Assembly (NCBI RefSeq): GCF_014643515.1
Contig: NZ_BMJP01000005.1
Span: 248,001 to 312,000, forward strand
Reading direction: 5' to 3'
DNA from: Sphingomonas prati
Lineage (GTDB): Bacteria > Pseudomonadota > Alphaproteobacteria > Sphingomonadales > Sphingomonadaceae
Length of the DNA stretch: 64,000 nt
Shown in pieces: positions 1 through 9,800 of this stretch (positions within the stretch are counted from its first letter, which is position 1; every line of letters starts with the position of its first letter). The notes beneath the pieces are model-generated. The model ran no database searches. It worked only from the letters and a program-made list of their open reading frames with translations, and was not told the origin of the DNA. A program made the translations under genes and the position numbers.

Positions 1-83
1 ATCGATGTCCGTCACGTCCCGAATGACCATCCGCCGCCCCGATCGACGTTGTTGTTCCAACGGCGAATGGCACGCCCGTCGTC

Positions 84-959
84 CTACGGACAGCGGGCCG
101 ACCATGCGGGTTTCGCCACCGGGATTATGTCCGGTTGAGACGCCCGAGCTTCCAGCCAGAGGCGACCGAACGCGCGGTCTAGTTCGGGCGGATCGAACGG
201 CTCCAGCCCCGATCCAGGATAGAAGCTGATCTCCCCGAACAACGGCTGCTCGCCCGGCTGGTAGAAGTCGACGCGCACGAAGTCGAAGCCGGTGCTCAAC
301 TCCTCGGCGGCCGCGATCATCGCCGCCAGTGCCGTCGGGCGCGGCATGATCGGCACATCGTTCGCGATCGGGCACCAATCGCGATCGTAAACAATCCACC
401 GATGCCGACGCGCGCGGTCGAGATGGACCTGCACATGGGTCACGCGCCCGCCGAACACGAACAGCTTGTAATCGACGGGTAAGTCGCTTCCCCCGCCGAT
501 GAACGGCTCCACGAGCAATCCGCTTGGAATGTGGGCGTAGAGCCACTCGTCCAGCCACCATCCATAAGCCCCGGACATCCACTTCGCCGACCTGGAGCGC
601 GCCTTGGCCCAATCGCGCCCATCGCCGACGAACGCATTCTGGTTGCACCCATGTCGCGCCTTCACGACCACGCGGCCGGTCGCAGGAAATTGCGCCGGCA
701 GTTCTGACCCCGACCACAGCAGCGGCACCACCCACTCGCGCCCCAGCCGGCTGGCGACGATCGCCTTCACCCCCACCTTGTCCGCCAAGACCGGCATCCG
801 CGGATCATGCTCTCGCAATTTACGAACCTGGACCAGTTCGCTGAACAGTCCGGGGTCGGTCAGATTCGGCAGCCGCCCGTGCCGCCAGAGGTACGTCAGC
901 CCGATCCGCAACCGTGCGGCGCGATCGTCGACCGACCCTAACTGATTGAAACCCTGCAT
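84..959 (-). CDS. TupA-like ATP-grasp protein
   Basis: A 291-aa protein resembling the TupA-like ATP-grasp family, which is associated with polysaccharide or peptide-polymer synthesis on the cell surface. Visible signatures are VVVKARHGCNQNAF at residues 97-110 (nucleotide-binding lysine and a conserved His-Gly-Cys-Asn), EPFIGG near 151, DYKLFVFGG at 163-171 and the metal-binding-type FGEISFYPGSGLEPFDP at 241-257. The frame stays open to 1148, but the extra 63 residues are Arg/Cys-rich and look non-coding, so the ATG at 959 is preferred. No clear Shine-Dalgarno precedes it. No glycosyltransferase lies nearby, so the substrate cannot be inferred. Confidence 0.75.
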   Translation of the reverse strand: MQGFNQLGSVDDRAARLRIGLTYLWRHGRLPNLTDPGLFSELVQVRKLREHDPRMPVLADKVGVKAIVASRLGREWVVPLLWSGSELPAQFPATGRVVVKARHGCNQNAFVGDGRDWAKARSRSAKWMSGAYGWWLDEWLYAHIPSGLLVEPFIGGGSDLPVDYKLFVFGGRVTHVQVHLDRARRHRWIVYDRDWCPIANDVPIMPRPTALAAMIAAAEELSTGFDFVRVDFYQPGEQPLFGEISFYPGSGLEPFDPPELDRAFGRLWLEARASQPDIIPVAKPAWSARCP

Positions 960-1232
960 CTTGTAAGGAAGGCCGCAACGCGGCCGAATGTTCCGACGAC
1001 GCGCCAAACGATGTCGAGCGCCGCTACGACCGCACCGCCACCCCGACACGGTCGTCCGCCGACCCGATCCGCAACACGATCTGCCGTGATCCATTCTGGA
1101 TACGCAAGCTTTGCTGTGACGGCTCGGGCACGGCGGTCGGTCAGTCATGGTTTACCGACGAAGCAGGGCATACATCTCGGGATGGCCGCTACCCGGTCAC
1201 CGCAAGCCGGTGCAGATTCGAAGGAACTCGGA

Positions 1233-1529
1233 ATGTCAGTCAAAGTGGTCGCACTCGTCACGTTGAAGCCCGATGCGGACGATGCCTTCCTTGCCGCAGC
1301 ATCGACCTGCGCGGCCGCCTCACGAGGTGAAGCCGGCACATTGCATTATGAGATCTGGCGCGAGACGGACGGCGAACGCCGCGTCGTCTTCAATGAGCTT
1401 TACGTCGACGAGGAAGCGGTCGAGCAACATATGGCATCCGACCACTTCAAGGCGTTCGGTCGCGCTGCCGCCGACCTGTGGACCGCTCCCCCGACGATCA
1501 TCGTGACCCATCCGGTTGATATTGACTGA
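1233..1529 (+). CDS. Putative quinol/antibiotic-biosynthesis-type monooxygenase (ABM domain)
   Basis: A 98-aa single-domain protein of the dimeric alpha/beta ABM fold (YgiN-like). It opens with VKVVALVTLKPDADDAF, has the conserved EAGTLHYEIWRE segment (residues about 34-46) and FNELYVDEEAVEQHMASDHF, where the E-x-W/Y and H-x-x-S-x-H-F pattern is typical. Family members are small cofactor-free oxygenases acting on quinols or heme-like substrates; the substrate here is unknown. The start is the ATG at 1233, preceded by AAGGAA about 8 nt upstream. The frame is open upstream to 1011, but that part has no family similarity. Confidence 0.8.
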   Translation: MSVKVVALVTLKPDADDAFLAAASTCAAASRGEAGTLHYEIWRETDGERRVVFNELYVDEEAVEQHMASDHFKAFGRAAADLWTAPPTIIVTHPVDID

Positions 1530-1710
1530 CCGGCACAGGTCGGCACTGTCTGGTGTTGCACGATGATCAGCTGGGCGATGTCAATACACAGGGGTTGTCC
1601 CCGTAAGACGCGAGGTCGACCGCCGCACCGTTGCCGCAATCTGCGAGATGACAGATGCGGCGATCGTCGGCGTCCGTCCTTCCACGCCCAGCTTCAAGCT
1701 GGCGTTAGGT

Positions 1711-1941
1711 TCAAGACTGCCTTAGGAAGAATTCGGAAATACGCGGCCCGTAGATCGGCCCCTCATTCTTCGGGTCCGGGACCAGCTTGATGGCAAGCAG
1801 CGCCTGATCCGAACGTGTCTCGGCGCGAATGAAGGCGATTGCGGCTTCGAGGCTTCCGGCGAACAGCCGTTCTTCCGGCGTCGCGCCTTCGAGGGCCGCG
1901 GTGTTATAGACTTCCGCGTCGCGCGTCAGGTCCCATTCCAT
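1711..1941 (-). CDS. Hypothetical protein, 76 aa
   Basis: A small acidic protein I do not recognise as a named family. It is predicted to be largely alpha-helical, with a negatively charged first half (MEWDLTRDAEVY, EGATPEERLFAGSLEAA) and a central helix AIAFIRAETRSDQALLAIK. The composition looks like real protein rather than GC-driven frame noise, and no competing ORF on the other strand is convincing. Nothing in the neighbourhood suggests a role, and there is no obvious ribosome binding site. Confidence 0.5.
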   Translation of the reverse strand: MEWDLTRDAEVYNTAALEGATPEERLFAGSLEAAIAFIRAETRSDQALLAIKLVPDPKNEGPIYGPRISEFFLRQS

Positions 1942-2266
1942 GTTCAGAGTCCAATCGTTCGGTTGAGCCCTACCGTGCGCGTGTTGACGGTGGACGGCAA
2001 CCTCCAGTCGGTCGGGGCCGCATCAAGGATGCGACCCCGCGCTTTTCTGACACCTCGGCACGCTTGACCGACTCGGTTTGGCGGGCGAACCTCCCGAGAA
2101 ACTGTTCGGCAACCGTCACACATCTACTGCGTGTCGAGCGGAGTTGGGACGGAGTCCTCCAGGATGACCGGCCCATATTAGGTCCTGTCAGCTCAACAAC
2201 ACACACTAACGCTCGGTCACTCGGCGATATGTGTTCACGGCGTAGGATTCATTGGGACGCAGCGCC
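1942..2266. other. Intergenic region without a recognised gene
   Basis: About 325 bases between the small hypothetical gene and the 3' end of the protease gene. Open frames here are short and Arg/Cys/Ser-rich. I see no RNA gene, repeat or strong hairpin. Confidence 0.5.
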
Positions 2267-4600
2267 TCAGAGGATATACTCATGCCCAATGACGGCCCAG
2301 TCGGATCCCGGATTGTAGCCGTCAAGAACTTGTTGATCGAATGCAGGTCCGTTCGACTGCCAGCTGGTGATCGCGCCATTTGCATTCTGCCACAGAATGT
2401 CGGCCCGACCATCGCTGTTGAAATCCTTGATCGAGGCAATCCGCCACTCGGTCGCGACAGAGGTGTCGAACACGGCCTGGTCGAATTCTGAACCGTTCGA
2501 CGTCCAGACGGACACTGCCCCATTATCGTTACGCCACAGCATGTCCGCACGCCCGTCGCCGTTGAAATCGCCCATTCCGTCGACATGCCATTCGCGCCCG
2601 ACGCTTGCGTTGAAGCCGTTCTCGCTGAAACCGTTACCACTCGCGCTCCAGACAGTAGTTGCGCCACTGCTGTTGCGCCAGAGGATGTCCGCGCGGCCAT
2701 CGCCCGTAAAGTCGGCCGCACCCTGAATGCGCCAGTCTGTGTTCACCGAACCGTGCGAGTATGTGTTGACGGCGAAGTCACCGCTGCTGCCGGACCAGAT
2801 CGATACCGAGCCGTCGGCATTGCGCCAAAGCAGATCGTCCTTTCGGTCGCCTCCAAAGTCGCCGACCGCGGCGATTGTCCATTCCGCTCCAACCGACGCC
2901 GTATAGCCGCCCGTCGCGATCTGTCCGCCGGCGGTCGCGTTCCAGGTCGCGACGGTGCCGTTGTCATTCCGCCACAGCAGGTCCGATTTGGCGTCGCCGT
3001 TGAAGTCCGCAGTGTCGATCAACTTCCAGTCGGTACCGAGCCGTGTGTTGAAAACGCTCTGCTGCACAACATTGCCGCGAAGGTCGCCGCTGACGCCCCA
3101 GACCGACAGTGATCCGTCGCGGTTTCTCCAGAGGATGTCGGAATTTCCGTCACCGCCGAAATCGCCCAGGTTCGTGACATGGGCGGTGTTGCGGACGATC
3201 AGCGCGGCTTCGCCCTGAGCGCCGCTTGCAAGCCGCAAGGAGCCGGTCAGGCCGTTCAGTGTGAGGCTTCCGCCCGCGTAACGCAGGGTTGATCCGATCA
3301 GGCTGTAGCCGAGCGCGGTGGGCGATACGCCCTGAAAAGAGATGGTATCGCCCAGCGAAAAATCCCCGATCGTGTCGCTCGTCAGTTCTGACGCGGTGCC
3401 GGCATACAAGTCGTTGCCGATCCCTCCACTGAGATAGTCACGCCCCAGGCCGCCCCGAAGCGTATCATTGCCGTCGTAACCGAAAATGTTGTCGTTGCCG
3501 TTGCCACCGCTAAGATCGTCGTCGCCGCCAAAGCCATAAATACCTGTGTTGGCGTTGCTCGCTACGAAGCGATCATTCCCAAGCGAAGACCCCACCAGGA
3601 AAATGCTTTCGATACTATCGATCCGGCTGCCATTTTCCAAAGCCGTCGCGACCGAGAAATTGGCGCCGATGCTATAATCAGCAGTGAAGGACAACGTGTC
3701 CAAGCCGGCCCCGCCATCGATGGTGAACGACCCTCCAGGGCGCAACGAAATGCGGTCTGCACCGTCGCCCACTGAAACGACGTTGTTGCTTGCCGTGGCT
3801 GATATAGTGACGATATCGTCGCCGGCACCGGTGGAAATCTGGTTCCGACGCGTGTTCCCCTCGATCTCAACGATGTCGGCACCACCGGCGCCATTAATAT
3901 TGTTGTTACCCCCGACACCCAAGATCGTGCCGCCGCCCGCGAACGCGTTTTGGGTCAACGTGAAGTTTTCGGCGTCCCACGACCATGCGGCGACCTGCCT
4001 GCCGTCGCTGCCGGGTTGGCCGTAAAGATAGCTGACTGCACGCTGGTCAATTGACCCAAGCACGGTACCGGCCGTTCCGCCGCTGGTGTAGCTCATGACC
4101 GTGCTGGCAAAATTGTCCTGCGATGGCCCAAGGACATACTCACCTTCAAAACTGTGCTTGAAACCAAGATTATGACCAATCTCATGCAGGAAAAGTTGGA
4201 TACCGGCCTCGGGATACGTCGCTGAGACGTAGACGATACCACCGCCGCCGTAGGCATCCGCCTGGCTGGAATTGTAGAACCCACCAAGATCGAAGTTGAA
4301 CGTGGCCAGCTTGATGTCGCCGAGGCCGGCCGGCACTTCCAGGAAAGTGATCCCACTGGCGGCGTCCCAAATCGAGAAGGCGCTTCGTGCCACCGATGCC
4401 TGGCTGGCGTTCAACGGCTTGAAGCTGTCGATGAACGCCGGTTGATCGAGGCGCAGCTGACCGTTGCCGAGCAACGCGGAAGAAGTGGTTTCGAGTGAGT
4501 AGGTGATGAAGACCGGCCGGTTCGTCAAAGGGTTTCCGCTGCTGTCAGACCCCACCCACGAATAGTTCAATATTGCTCGATCGTCAGTGACGTATTGCAT
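2267..4600 (-). CDS. Serralysin-like metzincin protease with RTX and FG-GAP repeats
   Basis: A 777-aa predicted secreted zinc protease. The metzincin zinc site HEIGHNLGFKH is at residues 139-149 and a Met-turn VMSYTS at about 168-173, as in family M10. Glycine/aspartate nonapeptides of the RTX calcium-binding type (GGDDDLSGGNGND, GYDGNDTLRGG) occupy roughly 355-400. Residues about 475-760 carry six tandem repeats of the form DFNGDGRADILWRN followed by GxxxxW about 10 residues later, an FG-GAP/VCBS-like beta-propeller unit. No N-terminal signal peptide is visible, which fits type I secretion of RTX proteins, but no ABC/MFP/TolC export genes lie in this window. Substrate unknown. Confidence 0.85.
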   Translation of the reverse strand: MQYVTDDRAILNYSWVGSDSSGNPLTNRPVFITYSLETTSSALLGNGQLRLDQPAFIDSFKPLNASQASVARSAFSIWDAASGITFLEVPAGLGDIKLATFNFDLGGFYNSSQADAYGGGGIVYVSATYPEAGIQLFLHEIGHNLGFKHSFEGEYVLGPSQDNFASTVMSYTSGGTAGTVLGSIDQRAVSYLYGQPGSDGRQVAAWSWDAENFTLTQNAFAGGGTILGVGGNNNINGAGGADIVEIEGNTRRNQISTGAGDDIVTISATASNNVVSVGDGADRISLRPGGSFTIDGGAGLDTLSFTADYSIGANFSVATALENGSRIDSIESIFLVGSSLGNDRFVASNANTGIYGFGGDDDLSGGNGNDNIFGYDGNDTLRGGLGRDYLSGGIGNDLYAGTASELTSDTIGDFSLGDTISFQGVSPTALGYSLIGSTLRYAGGSLTLNGLTGSLRLASGAQGEAALIVRNTAHVTNLGDFGGDGNSDILWRNRDGSLSVWGVSGDLRGNVVQQSVFNTRLGTDWKLIDTADFNGDAKSDLLWRNDNGTVATWNATAGGQIATGGYTASVGAEWTIAAVGDFGGDRKDDLLWRNADGSVSIWSGSSGDFAVNTYSHGSVNTDWRIQGAADFTGDGRADILWRNSSGATTVWSASGNGFSENGFNASVGREWHVDGMGDFNGDGRADMLWRNDNGAVSVWTSNGSEFDQAVFDTSVATEWRIASIKDFNSDGRADILWQNANGAITSWQSNGPAFDQQVLDGYNPGSDWAVIGHEYIL

Positions 4601-5399
4601 CGGTTTTCCCCCGACCCGAACCAGACCGGCAGCGCCCCCGCCGCAGGCTCGGCCTGCGTCATAACAACTTCGCGCTCGTTTGAAATGATCAAAACGTCCA
4701 ATTGCTTCAAAGGCGTTAGGATCGGGACCGTAATAATGCAGCGACGCAAACCAGTTCGAGGCGCGCCAAATTTTGTAATTCCGCCTCGAGTTCGGCAGCG
4801 CAGCCGACCCACTAAAGGTTTGCGTAAATCACTACAGCAAAGCCACGCTCCGCCATTTTGCGATGACAAACCCTGCTCGCCGACGGTCCTGACGCCGACC
4901 AAGAGGCAAGCTGTAACAGCCTTGCCCTGGTTGGACGAACTTGGTTTCTTAAAGTCGGCAGTCAGCCCGGATAGGCGTCACGCCATTCCCGGTCGCAAGT
5001 CGACGCGACTGTCCCGGCCCGGCTCATCCCGACGATCTGGGAAGGCCTTAAGAAATCCTGCCGGCATCCCAGTCGGAAAGGGGGCAGTATCCCCCTCAGG
5101 CGTCTGGCCGTGGATGCAACATCCCCGAAATACCGGGGCGTAGTTGCGCCGATCCCGACCTATCGCTCGAGAAGGCGTTCAATTCGTCGTTGCCCATGTA
5201 AAGCATCAGAGGATGGCGTCACCTTCGACAGCCAAGCGCTGATCGTCAGGCAGTTCCCAGCCAAGGGCCGCACGGCGACGGGGCACGTCGCAAGAGACGG
5301 GCTACCCGGAGCGGTCCTAACTGGACCGAGATTAATCCGTACTAAACCACTGCCCTGCGGTATCCCGGCACGTCTGTTGTCGAAACGTCGAAACAAGGG
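4601..5399. other. Long intergenic region without a recognised gene
   Basis: About 800 bases between the protease start and the tRNA. It presumably contains the protease promoter (minus strand, just above 4600) but I cannot point to clear -35/-10 boxes. Open frames on both strands have non-protein-like composition. No repeat or strong hairpin was seen. Confidence 0.5.
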
Positions 5400-5475
5400 T
5401 GGTGCCGCCTATAGGATTCGAACCTACGACCCCCGCATTACGAATGCGATGCTCTACCAACTGAGCTAAGGCGGC
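5400..5475 (-). tRNA. tRNA-Thr (anticodon CGU)
   Basis: A 76-nt cloverleaf read on the minus strand. The acceptor stem GCCGCCT pairs with AGGCGGC, the D-arm is GCTC/GAGC, the anticodon arm is TCGCA-TTCGTAA-TGCGG with anticodon CGT, and the T-arm loop is TTCGAAT. The discriminator is A and CCA is encoded in the DNA. It reads the ACG threonine codon. Confidence 0.97.
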
Positions 5476-5608
5476 CCGTGCATCGGGTGCGGTGGGCCTT
5501 ACCAACGGAGCGCGCGATAGACAAGGGCAGTTTCGTCACGCATCTTAAGCCTTCGGAAACCATGGTTGGGGCATCGTCGCCTTTCAGAGCCAGGGCTGGG
5601 ACGACGAC

Positions 5609-6619
5609 ATGGATATGCTTGACAGTCTGAGCGCCGACGGGGCGGCATCGATCGCCGAACCGCGGATGGACCCGCCGCCGACGATCGGCAACGACGAACG
5701 CCGCATGCACGTCCGCGCCTATAACTATTGGGCGTCGCTGCTCCACGGGCGTGAGTTTCCATCGATCGACGTTCTGGATCCCGCCAGCATTGGGGATTTC
5801 GGCCCGCACGGCGTGCTGCTCGATTTCTGCAACAGCCGCACCAACCCCGCCATCTCATGGCTCGGCCGCGCGCTGGCCGACGAAGGTCGCCACGTCGCAC
5901 CGGTCGCGACGCTGGCCGACGTGCCGGCAGGATCATTGCTGTCGCGACTGTCCGATCACTATGCCGATGTCGTCGCCAACCGCGCGCCGATCGGGTTCGA
6001 GGCGGAGTTCGACAACGCGTTCGGCAATCACACACTGTATCGCGGCATACTGATGCCATTCTCGTCGGACGGGATGACGATCGACTATATCTACGGCGTC
6101 ATAAACTGGAAGGAAGTGGCCAACGCCGCGCTGGTCGCGGGCATCGCGGCAGAAGTCGCGCGGGCCCCCGCCCCGGCCGTGCGTCCGCCGGTCCCGGCAT
6201 GGGCCGACGGACCCAATCGGTTGGCGAAGGAGGCGGATACGCCGGCCGACGTCGACTCCGAACTGCTTGCCGCCGCGATCGTCGGCATCGATCTCGCCCG
6301 ATCGACGCAGGCGCGGGCCCAGACCGCCCTGTACCGCGCACTTGGCCTGGCGTACGATCTCGCGCTCGCCAACGAAGCGCACGCCCCGTCGGGAGGGAGC
6401 GATCGGACCGGACGCGTCGCGGCGCTGGTCCGCCGCCTGTTCGCCACCGACTCCTCCGTGCGACAGCGTGCGGACTATGCTGCGATACTGGAGTTCGGGC
6501 TGCGGACGGGCGTCGAGCGCGGCGGGTTGCGAATGCTGCTGGAGCGTGAACCCGGCGGCTGGCGCGCGCTCGCCCGCGCCGAGCGTCAGACTCGTCGCAG
6601 TGGAACGATTGAGCGGTAA
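5609..6619 (+). CDS. PAS-like domain protein of unknown function
   Basis: A 336-aa soluble protein. Residues about 30-175 look like a PAS-type sensor domain of the kind found in many alphaproteobacterial proteins: YWASLLHGREFPSID, then FGPHGVLLDF, then a central helix and a terminal strand pair YRGILMPFSSDG / IDYIYGVINWKE. The second half is Ala/Arg-rich and helical with no recognised output domain. The start is one of two close ATG codons (5609, 5615); no clear Shine-Dalgarno is seen. It stands alone between the tRNA and the glutamate dehydrogenase gene. Role unknown. Confidence 0.7.
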   Translation: MDMLDSLSADGAASIAEPRMDPPPTIGNDERRMHVRAYNYWASLLHGREFPSIDVLDPASIGDFGPHGVLLDFCNSRTNPAISWLGRALADEGRHVAPVATLADVPAGSLLSRLSDHYADVVANRAPIGFEAEFDNAFGNHTLYRGILMPFSSDGMTIDYIYGVINWKEVANAALVAGIAAEVARAPAPAVRPPVPAWADGPNRLAKEADTPADVDSELLAAAIVGIDLARSTQARAQTALYRALGLAYDLALANEAHAPSGGSDRTGRVAALVRRLFATDSSVRQRADYAAILEFGLRTGVERGGLRMLLEREPGGWRALARAERQTRRSGTIER

Positions 6620-6812
6620 CGATACACCGGCCGCAAGCCGCCGCGTCTTCATGAAATATCGCTCGACGGGCATCGCGCCTAATCATCGCATACCGTGGGC
6701 GGGCGTTGACGTACGTCTGTTGCGCCGCATCGCGCGCGCGCCGCTTCGCCTTGAATGACCCGGTGTCGGGGCGCATAGGCTGCCGCCAAAGAGAACAGGC
6801 GGGCACGCCCGC

Positions 6813-9800
6813 ATGAAGGAGCAGACCGCGATGTCCATGCCACCTGCGCCGACGCACTCCCCCGAAAGCCAGCGCGATGCCATCGCCGACGCGCTTGTCG
6901 CCGGTGCACTGCCCGGCGAAACCGACGGGTTCGACGCGGAGGCACGGATCTCCGCCGCCGGTTTCGTGGCCGAGGTCGCCGCCCGCCGCGCACCGGGCGA
7001 GGCCGTCGTGCGGATCGAGTCGGCCGGGTCCGACGCCGGCCGTCGCCGGATGCGGCTCGTCACCGTGAACGCGGACATGCCGTTCCTGGTCGACTCGATC
7101 GCGGGCGCGGTCGCAGCGCGCGGGCTGGCGGTCCACCGGCTGCTCCATCCGGTCGTGTCCGTCCGCCGCGACGGCGACGGTGTGCTGGACGCCATCCTGC
7201 CGCCCGGTACCGCCGGCGAACGCCGCGAGTCGATCGTCTATATGGAGATCGAACGGGCCGACGCACGCGACCGGCGCGGGATCGAGGACGAGATCCGCGC
7301 CGTGCTGGCCGATGTCCGCGCCGCGGTGCAGGACTGGCCGAAGCTCCAAATCGCGCTCCGTGACGAGGCCGAGCGCATGCCCGACGGCGAGGGTGCTGCC
7401 CTCCTCCGCTGGCTGCTCGACCGTCACTTCACGCTGCTCGGTGCCGCGACGCAGCGGCCCGACGGCAGCATGGCCGACCCGCTGGGCATCCTGCGCGTCG
7501 CGCCTCGCCAGATCTGGAACGACGCCGACCGCCGCAGCGCGATCGCCCATTTCGAGGCCGGCGGCGAGGCCCCGCTGATCCTGAAGTCGGACAGCATCGC
7601 CACGGTCCACCGCCGCGCGCTGCTCGACCTGATCGTGGTGCCGGTGCGCGATGGCGGCCGCGTCGTGGCGTTGTCGATCCATGTCGGGTTGTGGACCAGT
7701 TCGGCGCTGCGCGCGCCTTCGGACCGCGTCCCCGTGCTCCGTTCCCGGCTGTCGGCGCTCGAGGAGAAATACGGCTTCGACCCGTCTGGCCACGCCGGCA
7801 AGGCACTGCGCCATGCGCTGTCCGCGCTGCCGCACGACCTGCTGACCGGACTCGACCGCGCCTCGCTCGAACGCGTCGCGCTGACCGCGATGTCTTTGGC
7901 GGATCGCCCGCGGCCGAAGCTGGTGCTGGTCACCACGCCGCTGCGTCGCCACGTGGTCGCCTTCGTGTGGTTACAGCGCGACGAGCTGACGACCCAGCGC
8001 CGCATCGCGGTCACTAACATGATCGGCCGCGCCGTCGGGTCGCCGCCCGTCAACTGGTCGCTTGACCTCGACGATGGCGATCTCGCCCTGCTGCGGCTGA
8101 CCTTCGCAAGCACGGAGGCGAGCGTCGTGCCCGACGCCGATGCGCTGGATGCGCAGCTCGAATCGATGCTGCGCGGCTGGGCACCCCAGATCGAGGCCAG
8201 CCTGGCCGCGAGCGAGGGCGCAAGTCGTGCCGCCCGCCTCGCCATCACCTACGCCAACGCCTTCCCGATCGGATACCGCAACCGCAGCGACGCGGCCGAG
8301 GGCGCGGTCGACATCCTTCGCATGGCCGCGCTGTCCGGGCCGGAGGCGCGCGACGTGCGGATCAGCCGGCGCGAGGGCGAACCAGCCAGCGCGCTGCACC
8401 TCAAGACGTACCGCATCGGCGGCATGATCCCGTTGTCCGACGCCGTGCCCGTGCTCGAGAATTTTGGGTTCCGCGTGCTGGGCGAAACCGCGACCGCGCT
8501 CGACGAGGGCCGCGCCGGCTACATCCACGACTTCCTGCTCGACGTCGGATCGGGCGAGATCGCCGAACGCATCGCCCGCGACGCGCAGGTCGCCGAGGCC
8601 GCGATCGCCGCGGTGCTCGAAAGCCGTGCGGAGAACGACGAGTTCAATACGCTGATCGTTGCGGTCGGCCTGCCGCCGCGCGCGGTCGTGCTGCTCCGCG
8701 CCTGGTTCCGCTACCTCCGCCAGACCGGCCTGTCCTACGGCCTCGCCACTGTGGTCGAGGCGCTGAAGCGCGCACCGCAGGCCGCGACCGGGCTGATCGC
8801 CCTATTCGACGCGCTCCACGATCCGGCTGGCACGGGCAATGCGGATGAGGCCGAGGCGGCGATCGACGCCGCGCTCGCCAATGTCAGCGCGATCGACGAC
8901 GACCGCATCCTGCGCCGCATCCGCGCGGTGATCCAGGCGACGCTCCGCACCAACGCCTTCTCGCCCGCCGCGGACGAGGCACTGGCGTTCAAGCTCGAAA
9001 GCCGGCTGATCCCCGGCCTGCCCGCCCCCGTGCCGTGGCGCGAAATCTGGGTCTATTCCCCGCGGATCGAGGGCATCCACCTGCGCGGCGGGCCGATCGC
9101 CCGCGGCGGCCTGCGCTGGTCCGACCGGCGCGACGATTTCCGCACCGAGATCCTCGGCCTGATGAAGGCGCAGGTCGTGAAGAACGCCGTCATCGTGCCG
9201 ACCGGCGCCAAGGGTGGCTTCTATCCCAAGGCACTGCCCGCCCCCGGTGACCGCGACGCCTGGCTGGCGGAGGGCACCGAAAGCTACCGCATCTTCATCC
9301 GATCTTTGCTGTCGGTCACCGACAACATCGTCGACGGTGCGGTCGTGCATCCCGAAGGCGTCGCGATCCGTGACGACGACGACCCCTATTTCGTCGTCGC
9401 CGCCGACAAGGGCACCGCGACCTTCTCCGACGTCGCCAACGCCATCGCGGTCGACCATGGTTTCTGGCTGGGCGACGCGTTCGCCAGTGGGGGGTCGCAG
9501 GGTTACGACCACAAGGCGATGGGCATCACCGCCAAGGGCGCCTGGGTCTCGGTCCAGCGCCACTTCGCCGAACATGGCGTCGATGTGCAGACCGATCCGG
9601 TCACCGTCGTCGGGTGCGGCGACATGTCGGGCGATGTGTTCGGCAACGGCCTGCTGCTGTCGCGCTCGCTGAAGCTGGTCGCCGCGTTCGACCATCGCCA
9701 CATCTTCCTTGATCCCGATCCGGACCCGGCCGCCAGCTGGGCCGAGCGCGCCCGGATGTTCGCGCTGCCGCGGTCTTCGTGGGCGGACTATGACGCGACC

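Noticed and set aside
5400-5475. tRNA-Thr as attachment site of a mobile element
   Set aside because: The genes around it are not mobile-element genes, and the island at 55.5-62 kb is 50 kb away; no duplicated tRNA 3' end was seen.
6099-7952. Minus-strand open frame of 617 codons overlapping the PAS-like and gdhZ genes
   Set aside because: Spans two real genes on the opposite strand and shows no domain.
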